Part shown: positions 1-6,924 of the stretch, piece after piece | How the letters are laid out: the number at the start of each line of letters is the position of its first letter | Numbering within the stretch: the first letter of the stretch is position 1 | DNA from: JAVEYA01 sp034003745 | GTDB taxonomy: Bacteria > Bacillota > Peptococcia > DRI-13 > PHAD01 | DNA length: 20,379 nt | NCBI GenBank assembly: GCA_034003745.1 | Contig: JAVEYA010000037.1 | Span: 1-20,379, forward strand | Direction: 5' to 3' | Position numbers and translations under genes: made by a program | The notes under the pieces: model-generated | The model's input: only the letters and a program-made list of their open reading frames with translations | Told to the model about the DNA's origin: nothing | Databases searched by the model: none

Positions 1-501
1 GCCTTTAAAGAATTTAAGAATTTAAGTGCGAAGCTATCGATCGTTACGGGGGACCTGCCGCTTTTGACCACGGAAGCGGTGGACCATTTTCTGGCTGCCG
101 GCCTCTCGCGCGAAGGGGACTTGTTTTATCCGGTTGTGGCGCGGGAAGCAAACGAAGAAAAATATCCCGGCGTCCAGCGTACCTATGTCAATCTGCAAGA
201 CGGCGTCTATACGGGCGGCAATTTGTTCCTGATCGACCCGGTAATTATTGACCGGGCCCTTCCGGTGGCGGAAAAGCTGGTACAATACCGGAAGAAACCG
301 GTTAAACTGGCCTCCTGTATCGGTTGGGGCGTATTGGTACGCTATCTGCTGGGGCGGCTTTCCCTGGCGGAGGCCGAGGAAGCAGTCTCCAAGCTGATGG
401 GGATCAGAGGAACGGTGATTGTTTCTCCCTATCCGGAAGTCGGCATCGATGTGGATAAGGATTCCGACCTTACCTTAGCGAAAAGGTTGCTGTGTTCTTA
501 G
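1..501 (+). CDS. MobA-like NTP transferase family protein, 3' part
   Basis: The reading frame is open from base 1, so the gene starts upstream of the window and 166 codons of its C-terminal part are visible. Residues VTGDLPLL near the start match the metal/nucleotide-binding GDxPLL strand of the MobA-like (molybdopterin-guanylyltransferase type) NTP transferase fold. GGNLFLIDP and PEVGIDVDKDSDL further on match the sugar/cofactor-binding and last-strand motifs of the same fold. Family members move a nucleotidyl group from NTP to a phosphorylated acceptor; the acceptor cannot be told from this fragment. An apparent TTG start at 64 is only the first in-frame start codon inside the window and is not the real start. 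From memory, genes of this family sit beside ispE and purR in related clostridia. A terminator follows at once. Family fairly sure, substrate unknown. Confidence 0.8.
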   Translation, partial: AFKEFKNLSAKLSIVTGDLPLLTTEAVDHFLAAGLSREGDLFYPVVAREANEEKYPGVQRTYVNLQDGVYTGGNLFLIDPVIIDRALPVAEKLVQYRKKPVKLASCIGWGVLVRYLLGRLSLAEAEEAVSKLMGIRGTVIVSPYPEVGIDVDKDSDLTLAKRLLCS

Positions 502-510
502 AAGACAAGA

Positions 511-536
511 GACGCTCTTGCGGGGGCGTTTTTTAT
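511..536 (+). terminator. Rho-independent terminator after the NTP transferase gene
   Basis: Six-pair stem ACGCTC (512-517) with GGGCGT (524-529), one T-G wobble, followed by TTTTTT. It lies 10 bases after the stop codon and separates this gene from purR. The remaining gap to purR (537-655) holds a possible -10 TAAAAT at 595-600 without a convincing -35 box. Confidence 0.75.
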
Positions 537-655
537 TTGTCTTTTTAAGCGAAGAAGGCAGTGAATAATACTGGTAAAACATGAATATTTAAGTTAAAAT
601 AGAAGATAAACATTCGGATTATAGTGTGATTATTCAGGAGAAAAGAGGAAAATGT

Positions 656-1462
656 ATGGAAAAATGGCGCAGAAGTGAACGTGTCGCCGTAATTACCAAA
701 TATATGCTGGACCGGCCCAATAAACTGGTCTCCTTAAACTATTTTACCGAGCTGTTTAATTCCGCCAAATCCAGCCTCAGTGAAGATATCAGCATTCTCA
801 GGGATGTGTTTCAGGCGTTTGGCCTGGGCAGAATCGAAACCTTGGCCGGCGCCGGCGGAGGCATGGTTTATTATCCCCAAGTGTCTGAAAAAGATAAAGC
901 AGCCTTTTTGCAGGAAGTGGCCCAAAAAATTGCCGATCCCAACCGTATCCTGCCGGGAGGTTTCCTATATATCACGGATATTATTTTTGACGCCTTGGTT
1001 GCGCAAAAAGTCGGCGAGATATTCGCCCAGCATTTTGCCCCCCTGGAACCGCAATATGTGGTAACCATCGAGACCAAAGGCATTCCGCTGGCCCTGATGA
1101 CCGCTAAGGCCTTAAACCGTCCCCTGGTAATCATCCGGGACGGCAGCCGGGTCACGGAAGGCTCCGCGGTCAGCCTGAATTATGTGACCGGGTCTTCCCG
1201 CCAGATCAGGACCATGACCCTAACCCGCCGGGCGTTGCCGGTGGACAGCAAGGTGGTTATCGTGGATGATTTTATGAAGGCCGGCGGCACGGCCAAGGGC
1301 ATGATCGAGCTCCTATGGGAATTTAAAGCTCAGGTGCTCGGCATCGGCGTCCTGATTGACACCAAAATACCCGAACACAAACTGGTGGAGGGGTACTATT
1401 CGCTCTTAAAACTGGATGAAGTCGATGAGGTACAAAGGCGCATTCTCATTCAGCCCCAATGA
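656..1462 (+). CDS. purR: Purine operon repressor PurR
   Basis: Predicted repressor of purine synthesis and transport genes, with PRPP as the anti-repressing signal. The N-terminal 75 or so residues form the winged-helix DNA-binding domain (RVAVITKYMLDRPNKLVSL). The rest is a phosphoribosyltransferase-like domain with the PRPP-binding motif VVIVDDFMKAGGTAKG at about residues 200-215. At 268 residues it is close to the roughly 285 of the Bacillus protein. I chose the ATG at 656 because AGAGGAA lies about 6 bases before it; an in-frame GTG at 626 would add ten residues with no ribosome-binding site. It stands directly before spoVG, as in Bacillus. A degenerate PurBox-like sequence at 609-621 could suggest autoregulation but is too poor to rely on. 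Identification is firm. Confidence 0.93.
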   Translation: MEKWRRSERVAVITKYMLDRPNKLVSLNYFTELFNSAKSSLSEDISILRDVFQAFGLGRIETLAGAGGGMVYYPQVSEKDKAAFLQEVAQKIADPNRILPGGFLYITDIIFDALVAQKVGEIFAQHFAPLEPQYVVTIETKGIPLALMTAKALNRPLVIIRDGSRVTEGSAVSLNYVTGSSRQIRTMTLTRRALPVDSKVVIVDDFMKAGGTAKGMIELLWEFKAQVLGIGVLIDTKIPEHKLVEGYYSLLKLDEVDEVQRRILIQPQ

Positions 1463-1517
1463 TTCCCAGGCGTTAAGGTATAAAATAGCTAAATTATGGG
1501 AAATTTCATAATGAGAA

Positions 1518-1546
1518 GAAGGAAAATCCAAAAATATTACGAATAG
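1518..1546 (+). promoter_or_regulatory. Sigma-H promoter of spoVG
   Basis: GAAGGAAAA (1518-1526) and TACGAATAG (1538-1546) match the sigma-H consensus RnAGGAwWW / RnnGAATww with an 11-base spacer; the only mismatch is T for R at the first -10 position. Expected start is near 1552, giving a leader of about 35 bases. spoVG is a classic sigma-H gene in Bacillus subtilis, which supports the reading. Confidence 0.8.
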
Positions 1547-1586
1547 GACATATTAACCAGTGGTTAGCGGGAAGGTGGTGAAGATA

Positions 1587-1841
1587 GTGAATATTACTGA
1601 CGTCAGGATTAGGAAGATTAATCAGGAAGGCAGGATGAAAGCTATTGTATCGGTGACTTTTGATAATGCCTTTGTCGTACATGATGTGAAAGTAGTGGAG
1701 GGTTCCAACGGCTTGTTTGTGGCGATGCCCAGCCGGAAAACACCGGAAGGCGAATTCAGAGACATTGCCCATCCTATTTCGTCGGACGCCCGGGAAGTAA
1801 TACAGACAGCAGTGTTGAAAGCTTATGAGGAGGTCGTCTAA
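1587..1841 (+). CDS. spoVG: SpoVG, sporulation/septation RNA-binding regulator
   Basis: Small conserved regulator (84 residues) that affects asymmetric septation and cortex formation; homologues bind nucleic acid, mainly RNA. The sequence follows the family from end to end: ITDVRIRK at the start, GRMKAIVSVTFD, FVVHDVKVVEG, then the signature NGLFVAMPSRKTPEGEFRDI and AHPISSDARE. I chose the GTG at 1587, since homologues begin a few residues before TDVR and AAGGTGGTG (1572-1580) is a suitable ribosome-binding site 6 bases upstream. The longer reading from GTG 1560 would use that site as codons. The gene is monocistronic: a sigma-H promoter before, a strong terminator after. Identification is firm. 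Confidence 0.95.
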   Translation: MNITDVRIRKINQEGRMKAIVSVTFDNAFVVHDVKVVEGSNGLFVAMPSRKTPEGEFRDIAHPISSDAREVIQTAVLKAYEEVV

Positions 1842-1877
1842 ATTATAATCGATCAGCAGAATATATTTTCGTAAATT

Positions 1878-1909
1878 ACGCATGTCCCTCCGGAGGCATG
1901 CGTTTTGTT
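1878..1909 (+). terminator. Terminator after spoVG
   Basis: Perfect seven-pair outer stem ACGCATG (1878-1884) with CATGCGT (1897-1903), around an inner palindrome CCTCCGGAGG, followed by a T-rich tail (TTTTGTTT). Confidence 0.85.
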
Positions 1910-1949
1910 TATATTCAGGGCTACGCTGCTCCCCAACTTAATATGGAGT

Positions 1950-1978
1950 TTGCCTTTAAATTATGATATATATATTAA
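1950..1978 (+). promoter_or_regulatory. Possible sigma-A promoter for glmU–prs–pth
   Basis: TTGCCT (1950-1955), 17 bases, then TATTAA (1973-1978), in an AT-rich stretch between the spoVG terminator and the glmU ribosome-binding site. TATATT at 1971 would be an alternative -10 box with a short spacer. Plausible, not certain. Confidence 0.4.
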
Positions 1979-2010
1979 TGGTATATCTGTTCATCCAAGG
2001 AGGGATCGGT

Positions 2011-3381
2011 TTGAATCAGCTTGTGGCCGTCGTCCTGGCAGCCGGGCTTGGCGCCAGAATGAAATCAAGTCTGCCTAAAGTTTTACATAAATTAACCGGA
2101 GTCCCCATGATTCAGCATGTCACGGAGACCTTGCGGGAACTGGGTATCATAGAAACAATCATTGTGCTTGGCTACCAGGGAGAAACGGTAGCGGAAACGC
2201 TGCCGGATGATTGCCGCATCGTGTATCAGCGCGAGCAGTTAGGGACCGGACATGCGCTCCTGATGGCGCTGCCGGAACTGGAAAAGTTCAAGAATGCCGA
2301 TTGCCTGGTAGTCTGCGGGGATACCCCGCTCCTGCGTGCTCAAACCCTAAGGCAGCTACTGGAAAAACATCAGTCCGCCCAGGCCCAGGTTACCGTGCTG
2401 ACCGCCCAGTTGCCTGATCCTGCGGGATACGGCAGGATTATCAAGGGCGCACAGGGTTTAGAAAAGATTATCGAAGAAAAGGACGCCTCTTTAGAGGAAA
2501 AAATAATTAAAGAAATCAATACCGGTACCTATTGTTTTGCCGTGGAGACCTTAAAACAGAAGCTCCCCCGGCTTACCACGGCCAATGCCCAAGGCGAATA
2601 CTACCTGACAGATATCATCAAGCTGTCCGCCCAGGAAGGCGGTAAGCTGGAAACGCTGCTAATGGAAGATTTCACCGAGGCCATGGGGATCAATAACCGG
2701 GTACAGTTGGCCCAAGCCGAGAAGGTCCTAAGGCAAAGGCTGCTGAAAGGATTGATGGAAGACGGCGTCACCCTGATAGACCCGGACAATACCTATATCG
2801 ACAGCGGTGTGACGGTGGGCAAAGATACGGTGCTTTATCCCGGTACGGTGCTGGAGGGAAGAACCCGTATCGGTGAAAACTGTGTCATCGGACCGGATAC
2901 CCGTATTATCGATTCTGTTGTGGCGGATGAGGTAATCATCGCTTATTCCAATTTGTTGCAAGCCGAAGTAGGCGGCGGTTGCCGTATCGGGCCATACAGT
3001 TATCTGCGGCCGGGTACGAAATTAGCCGAAAATGTGAAAATCGGTGATTTCGTGGAAGTGAAAAAATCTTTCGTCGATGTGGGCGCCAAGATTCCGCACC
3101 TCAGTTATGTCGGGGATGCTCAGGTCGGTAAAGAGGTCAATATCGGCGCGGGAACGATTACCTGCAATTATGACGGCGTACAAAAACACCAGACCATCAT
3201 CGGGGACCGTAGTTTTGTCGGCAGCAATTCCAACCTGGTGGCACCCATTGTGGTCGGGGAAGACGCCTATATTGCGGCCGGCTCCACGGTAAATAAAGAT
3301 ATTCCGGCCGGATCCTTGTCTGTGGCGCGCGGAAGGCAGCGCAATATCGAAAACTGGTCGGGGCTTTCGAAGAAAGAGTAA
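2011..3381 (+). CDS. glmU: Bifunctional GlmU: GlcN-1-P acetyltransferase / GlcNAc-1-P uridylyltransferase
   Basis: Makes UDP-GlcNAc, the precursor for peptidoglycan and teichoic acids, in the cytoplasm by acetylating glucosamine-1-phosphate and then adding UMP. The N-terminal half (about 1-230) is the pyrophosphorylase domain, with the nucleotide loop LAAGLGARMKSSLPKVLH at residues 9-26 (Ala where GTRM is usual). From about 250 it is a left-handed beta-helix of hexapeptide repeats, with the acetyltransferase motif GAGTITCNYDG and SFVGSNSNLVAP. Length 456 residues equals the family norm. The TTG at 2011 is the start: AAGGAGGG (1998-2005) lies just upstream and MNQLVAVVLAAG fits homologues; the in-frame ATG at 1963 would add an unrelated hydrophobic tail. 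It is followed 30 bases later by prs, as in Bacillus. Firm. Confidence 0.96.
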   Translation: MNQLVAVVLAAGLGARMKSSLPKVLHKLTGVPMIQHVTETLRELGIIETIIVLGYQGETVAETLPDDCRIVYQREQLGTGHALLMALPELEKFKNADCLVVCGDTPLLRAQTLRQLLEKHQSAQAQVTVLTAQLPDPAGYGRIIKGAQGLEKIIEEKDASLEEKIIKEINTGTYCFAVETLKQKLPRLTTANAQGEYYLTDIIKLSAQEGGKLETLLMEDFTEAMGINNRVQLAQAEKVLRQRLLKGLMEDGVTLIDPDNTYIDSGVTVGKDTVLYPGTVLEGRTRIGENCVIGPDTRIIDSVVADEVIIAYSNLLQAEVGGGCRIGPYSYLRPGTKLAENVKIGDFVEVKKSFVDVGAKIPHLSYVGDAQVGKEVNIGAGTITCNYDGVQKHQTIIGDRSFVGSNSNLVAPIVVGEDAYIAAGSTVNKDIPAGSLSVARGRQRNIENWSGLSKKE

Positions 3382-3411
3382 TCTAAGACAATACAGGGAG
3401 GGTGCAAAAGG

Positions 3412-4356
3412 ATGTCCAATTACAAAAAATTAAAAGTATTCACAGGCAACGCCCATCCGGGGTTGGTGGCGGAAATCGCCGAATACCTGGGGGTGGGGGT
3501 AAGCGCAGCCTCGGTTAAAACCTTTTCCGACGGCGAAATTAATGTGATGATTGAAGAAAGTGTCCGCGGTGTGGATGTCTTTGTTATTCAGCCCACCTGC
3601 ACGCCCATCAATGACAACCTGATGGAACTGTTGATCCTGATCGACGCCTTAAGGAGGGCCTCGGCCCGTAGAATTACCGCCGTACTGCCCTATTACGGGT
3701 ATGCCAGGCAGGACAGAAAGGCCAAAGCCCGCGACCCCATCACCGCCAAACTCGTCGCCAATCTTTTGACGGCGGCAGGCGCGCGCCGCGTTTTGGCGGT
3801 GGATTTGCACGCCGGCCAGATTCAGGGATTTTTTGATATTCCGGTGGACCACCTGCAGGCTGTGCCCATCATTGCGGAATACTTCCTGAATAAACATATG
3901 GAGAATTTGATTGTGGTCTCTCCGGATCTGGGCGGTGTAACCCGGGCCCGGGCCTTATCGGAGCGGTTGCATGTGCCGCTGGCCATTATCGACAAGCGCC
4001 GGCCGCAGCCCAACAAAGCGGAAATTATGAATATCATCGGCGAAGTAAAAGGCAAACGGGTCATTATGATTGATGACATTATCGATACGGCCGGCACTAT
4101 CACCCTGGGCGCTCAAGCGCTTATCGACAACGGGGCGCAGGAGGTTTATGTCTGTTGCACCCACCCCGTCTTTTCAGGAGCGGCCATTGAAAGACTGGAA
4201 AAAGCGCCTATCAAAGAAGTGGTCATCACCAATAGCATCCCGCTTTCTCCGGCCAAGCAATTGGACAAGATCAAAACGCTGTCCATTGCCCCTTTATTGG
4301 GTGAAGCAATCATCAGAATCCATGAAGACCTTTCCGTCAGTAAACTTTTTGACTGA
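3412..4356 (+). CDS. prs: Ribose-phosphate pyrophosphokinase (PRPP synthetase)
   Basis: Converts ribose-5-phosphate and ATP to PRPP, the shared precursor of purines, pyrimidines, histidine, tryptophan and NAD. Family motifs are all present: FSDGEINVMIEESVRG, the cation site in VDLHAGQIQGFFDIPVDHL, SPDLGGVTRARALSE, and the PRPP loop VIMIDDIIDTAGT near residues 218-230. The length of 314 residues is typical for class I enzymes. ATG 3412 follows AGGGAGG by about 9 bases. It shares a transcript with glmU and probably pth. Its product PRPP is the ligand of the PurR encoded nearby, which links the two in purine control. Firm. Confidence 0.96.
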   Translation: MSNYKKLKVFTGNAHPGLVAEIAEYLGVGVSAASVKTFSDGEINVMIEESVRGVDVFVIQPTCTPINDNLMELLILIDALRRASARRITAVLPYYGYARQDRKAKARDPITAKLVANLLTAAGARRVLAVDLHAGQIQGFFDIPVDHLQAVPIIAEYFLNKHMENLIVVSPDLGGVTRARALSERLHVPLAIIDKRRPQPNKAEIMNIIGEVKGKRVIMIDDIIDTAGTITLGAQALIDNGAQEVYVCCTHPVFSGAAIERLEKAPIKEVVITNSIPLSPAKQLDKIKTLSIAPLLGEAIIRIHEDLSVSKLFD

Positions 4357-4402
4357 CCGACGCCTGAATTCAGCAACGTTTGATTGTTGAGGGAGGACTG
4401 AA

Positions 4403-4990
4403 ATGAAACTTATTGTGGGCTTGGGCAATCCGGGAGCCCGATATCAGGAGAGCAGGCACAACCTCGGCTTTATGGTCATAGACAAATTGGCCGCCAAATG
4501 GGGGTTCGACATTCATGTGAAGAAACATAAGGCTTTATCGGGGCAGGGCGTCTGGAACGGACAAAAGATTATGCTGGCGAAACCCCAGACCTATATGAAT
4601 TTAAGCGGGGAAGCGGTTTTAGAGATTATTCATTTCTATCATGACAAGATCGACGATCTTATTGTTATCCATGACGACCTCGATTTGGATTTTGGCCGGA
4701 TTCGCTTCCGGGAAGGCGGAGGAACCGGGGGTCATAAAGGGCTCCATTCCATTTCCGGGTTGCTGAATTCCCCGGAATATGCCCGTTTGAAAATAGGCAT
4801 CGGACGCCCTGCCGGCTCCATGCCTGTGGAGGCTTTTGTGCTGAGCTCTTTTTATGAGCACGAAAAGAAAATTCTCCCGGATATTCTGGCCGCCTGTGTG
4901 GAAGGATTGGAACGCTGGTGCAGGGAAGGCATCGTTAAAACAATGAATGAATTTAATGCTTTTGATTTAAGCAAAGCAGAAAATAAATAA
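4403..4990 (+). CDS. pth: Peptidyl-tRNA hydrolase
   Basis: Cleaves peptidyl-tRNA released from stalled ribosomes so that the tRNA can be reused (the same gene is called spoVC in Bacillus). GLGNPGARYQESRHNLGF near the N-terminus carries the conserved Asn9 and the catalytic His19. HDDLDLDFGRIRFREGGG supplies the conserved Asp and the substrate loop, and GGHKGLHSI follows. 195 residues is the usual bacterial length. ATG 4403 has GAGGGAGGA about 6 bases before it. It ends the glmU–prs–pth unit; a strong terminator starts 8 bases after the stop. Translation rescue is also served by rqcP further on in this window. Firm. Confidence 0.95.
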   Translation: MKLIVGLGNPGARYQESRHNLGFMVIDKLAAKWGFDIHVKKHKALSGQGVWNGQKIMLAKPQTYMNLSGEAVLEIIHFYHDKIDDLIVIHDDLDLDFGRIRFREGGGTGGHKGLHSISGLLNSPEYARLKIGIGRPAGSMPVEAFVLSSFYEHEKKILPDILAACVEGLERWCREGIVKTMNEFNAFDLSKAENK

Positions 4991-4997
4991 AGCCTCA

Positions 4998-5035
4998 AAT
5001 CTCCAATCCATTTCACTGAATTGGAGATTTTTCTT
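4998..5035 (+). terminator. Strong terminator after pth
   Basis: Perfect 11-pair stem AAATCTCCAAT (4998-5008) with ATTGGAGATTT (5020-5030), loop of 11, then TT and a T-rich tail. The A-run on the 5' side would let it work in the other direction as well. Confidence 0.9.
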
Positions 5036-5066
5036 ACAAAAAGCTGTTTGGAAGGGCGGTTACAGT

Positions 5067-5837
5067 ATGAAGTATTTGTCTTTGATCGTCTTGCTCTTGT
5101 CAGGCGTTCTCTTAATAGGCATCGGAACAGCAATTAAATACGGTAAAGCTTATTGGCTGATTTCCGGCTACAATACCCTGTCCAAAGAAAAGAAACAGCA
5201 AGTAGACATTGAAAACCTGGGGGAATTTTCCGCCCGTCTTTGTTTTGCCATAGCGGGGATTATTTTTCTGGCCACGGTATTTTTATATTGGCAATTGACC
5301 TTTATAGCTATGGGTATGTTTTTTTTGTTGGTACCGGTAAGCATCTATGCCGTAATCAAATCCCAATCTTATGATGGAAATACCAGAAACCCGGACGGTA
5401 CCATGAAAACCAGCTCTAAATTAATGCTGGGGGCGGTTATAGCCTTGCTGGCTTTAACCAGGGTGGGGGTGGGCGTCCTCATGTATTTTAGCCGCCGGCC
5501 GGCGGAATATCTGGTGGGGGAAGATTCCTTCCGGATCAGCGGTATGTATGGGGAAGAAATAAGATATGAAAATATAACGTCCATCACCCTGGAAGAAGAA
5601 CTGCCGCCAATTCAGATGAAAACCAACGGCTCCGACCTGGGAGAAATCAAAAAGGGCTATTTCCGCGCAGAGGAGCTGGGGCGGATCAAACTATTCCTGG
5701 ATGCGTCCAGCCGGCCGCCGTACATCTTCGCGGAAGCCGAATCCGGCTTGAGGATATTGAATAAAAAAGATGCAGCCGAAACAAAAGAATTATACCGGAT
5801 TCTTTTGGAGGCGTGGCGGAACCGGCCCGCTCCATAA
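5067..5837 (+). CDS. Membrane protein with DUF3784-like N-terminus and a soluble C-terminal domain
   Basis: 256 residues. The N-terminal half has four hydrophobic segments (about residues 2-24, 52-72, 74-92 and 116-138). Between the first two is AYWLISGYNTLSKEKKQQVD, which resembles the signature of the DUF3784 family of small Firmicute membrane proteins. The C-terminal 110 residues are soluble, with beta-rich sequence such as EYLVGEDSFRISGMYGEEIRYENITSITLEEE, reminiscent of a bacterial PH-like domain facing the cytoplasm. No enzyme motif is visible. ATG 5067 has a GGAAGGGCGG site about 7 bases upstream. It lies alone after the pth terminator, 34 bases before the GIY-YIG gene, and the two are probably co-transcribed; I see no clear promoter. 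Family call moderate, function unknown. Confidence 0.6.
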   Translation: MKYLSLIVLLLSGVLLIGIGTAIKYGKAYWLISGYNTLSKEKKQQVDIENLGEFSARLCFAIAGIIFLATVFLYWQLTFIAMGMFFLLVPVSIYAVIKSQSYDGNTRNPDGTMKTSSKLMLGAVIALLALTRVGVGVLMYFSRRPAEYLVGEDSFRISGMYGEEIRYENITSITLEEELPPIQMKTNGSDLGEIKKGYFRAEELGRIKLFLDASSRPPYIFAEAESGLRILNKKDAAETKELYRILLEAWRNRPAP

Positions 5838-5871
5838 TATCGAAGATAGAAGATAATAGGAGTAAAGCAAC

Positions 5872-6129
5872 GTGTATTGGGTCTATATTATCGAATGCAG
5901 CGACGGCACCTTCTATACCGGCTGGACCAACGACCTGGTCAAAAGAATGGCCGCCCACGGCAGCGGCCGGGGCGCCAAATATACCCGGGGCAGAACGCCG
6001 GTAACTTTGAAATATACCGAAGAATGCGCGTCCAGGAACGCCGCCATGCAAAGGGAGCGGCAGATTCAACACTTGCCGCGCAGCGAGAAAAAAGCTTTGA
6101 TTGAATCTCACATGCGTAAAAAAGCTTAA
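5872..6129 (+). CDS. GIY-YIG nuclease-fold protein, YazA/UPF0213 type
   Basis: 85 residues, about the size of the stand-alone GIY-YIG domain. The two halves of the signature are VYIIECSDGTFYTGWTN (Tyr5-Ile-Ile and Tyr15-Thr-Gly17). Arg25 in DLVKRMAAH and Glu62 in AMQRERQI occupy the usual catalytic/metal positions, and the family motif GRGAKYTRGR follows the second helix. Members of this group are thought to act in DNA or RNA cleavage, but their physiological job is not established. GTG 5872 is the start; TAGGAGT lies about 8 bases before it. It closely follows the DUF3784-like gene. The -35 box of the next promoter overlaps its stop codon. Family sure, role unknown. Confidence 0.85.
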   Translation: MYWVYIIECSDGTFYTGWTNDLVKRMAAHGSGRGAKYTRGRTPVTLKYTEECASRNAAMQRERQIQHLPRSEKKALIESHMRKKA

Positions 6130-6153
6130 CAACTTCTTTTTCGGGATATACTA
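6124..6153 (+). promoter_or_regulatory. Sigma-F promoter of the prsW-like/fin unit
   Basis: GCTTA (6124-6128), 15 bases, GGATATACTA (6144-6153): every specified position of the sigma-F consensus as I recall it (GYWTA, 15, GGnnAnAnTA) is met. The -35 box overlaps the stop codon of the GIY-YIG gene. Transcription would begin near 6160, at the ATG of the next gene. In Bacillus subtilis fin is transcribed by sigma-F. Confidence 0.7.
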
Positions 6154-6159
6154 CTTTAC

Positions 6160-6561
6160 ATGATGACAGTACTTGCGGGATTAACGGCGGCGGCGCTGGC
6201 CTGGTGCGGCAATCTGCTCCTGGTCAGGCGCTGGGGCGATATCTGTGTGGTCTGGGTGGTCCCTGCCTTTGAAGAGTTCGTCAAGAGCGGCACAGCCTTA
6301 TTATTTGGCGCATCCATCATTTTTGTCCATATGATTTTTGGCCTGGCTGAGGCGGCCCATGACTACTACGCCTCCCGCCGCTTCGGTTTCTGGTCCGCCC
6401 TGACGGCCTTAATCAGCCATACCGTCTTTGGCTTGGTTACCTACTACATCCTGCTGTACAGCGGGATGTGGTTTTTGGCCATTGCCGGCGCGGCGCTGGT
6501 GCACACCGCCGTGAATTATCTGAGCATCCATTACCTGCGCGCCCGTAAAGAGCGCCGCTGA
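6160..6561 (+). CDS. Short PrsW-like intramembrane metalloprotease
   Basis: 133 residues, almost wholly hydrophobic with about four membrane segments. The PrsW motifs appear in order: PAFEEFVKSG (Glu38, Glu39, Lys42; EExxK), MIFGLAEAAHDYY (Phe60…Glu64; FxxxE), ISHTVFG (His87) and LVHTAVNYL (His115, with Asn119 where Bacillus PrsW has Asp). The spacing parallels PrsW, but the N-terminal membrane segments of that roughly 220-residue protein are missing, so this is a minimal core. PrsW cleaves the anti-sigma factor RsiW in Bacillus; the substrate here is unknown. ATG 6160 (or 6163) has no recognisable ribosome-binding site and coincides with the predicted sigma-F start point. fin follows after 14 bases. 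Family call fairly good; activity inferred. Confidence 0.65.
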   Translation: MMTVLAGLTAAALAWCGNLLLVRRWGDICVVWVVPAFEEFVKSGTALLFGASIIFVHMIFGLAEAAHDYYASRRFGFWSALTALISHTVFGLVTYYILLYSGMWFLAIAGAALVHTAVNYLSIHYLRARKERR

Positions 6562-6575
6562 GGGAGGAAGAACGC

Positions 6576-6803
6576 TTGCGCCTTATCTATATTTGTGACG
6601 AATGCGGCAAATATATTGACGAAATTGAGATGGGCAATCTTAATGAAGCACGCTTAGGTTTCGATGTCCTGACGCCGGAAGAACGTGATGACCTCGTGCA
6701 TCTGGACTGGAGCCGGGAGGTCGGTACGGTCAGGGCTATCTGTGATTCTTGTTGGAGTTCAGGCGCTGTCTCTATGAAGATGGAAGGGGAAGCGCCCCAT
6801 TAA
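6576..6803 (+). CDS. fin: Anti-sigma-F factor Fin
   Basis: 75 residues. Fin (YabK) is made in the forespore under sigma-F and then inhibits sigma-F, helping the switch to sigma-G. The protein keeps the family layout: an N-terminal zinc-knuckle pair CDEC (Cys7, Cys10), the central signature LGFDVLTPEERDD, and a second pair CDSC (Cys56, Cys59). TTG 6576 is the start, with AGGGAGG (6562-6568) overlapping the previous gene's stop region. Its place between pth and mfd is exactly that of Bacillus fin. Here it is preceded by a PrsW-like gene and a sigma-F promoter. Identification is by motif and synteny and is good. Confidence 0.88.
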   Translation: MRLIYICDECGKYIDEIEMGNLNEARLGFDVLTPEERDDLVHLDWSREVGTVRAICDSCWSSGAVSMKMEGEAPH

Positions 6804-6850
6804 GGTAAAATATTTTGAAACCCTGGTAGTATAACCGGATGAAATTATTA

Positions 6851-6856
6851 TATAAT
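6851..6856 (+). promoter_or_regulatory. Possible -10 box of a sigma-A promoter for mfd
   Basis: Perfect TATAAT 69 bases before the mfd ATG, in an AT-rich gap. No good -35 box lies 16-18 bases upstream; TTGAAA at 6815-6820 is too far away. No terminator separates fin from mfd, so read-through from the sigma-F promoter is also possible. Confidence 0.35.
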
Positions 6857-6924
6857 GATAGGGAAAATTGTTCCCGGTGGGGGTCGCAGCGGACGCCCAC
6901 TATTTGACATGGAGGAAAGCGCGC

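Noticed and set aside
609..621. PurBox-like sequence before purR (AACATTCGGATTA)
   Set aside because: It matches only about 10 of 13 positions of the reverse PurBox and there is no second inverted copy at the required distance.
871..1155. Minus-strand open frames inside purR and similar ones throughout the window
   Set aside because: They lie opposite well-conserved genes, lack ribosome-binding sites and known motifs, and follow codon structure of the true strand.
4368..4402. Hairpin around the pth ribosome-binding site (TTCAG/CTGAA and CAAC/GTTG)
   Set aside because: Only short stems with a large bulge containing the site; much weaker than the spoIID-like and yabP hairpins.
6868..6924. Longer N-terminus for Mfd
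   Set aside because: The added residues have no family match, and ATG 6925 has a proper GGAGG site.
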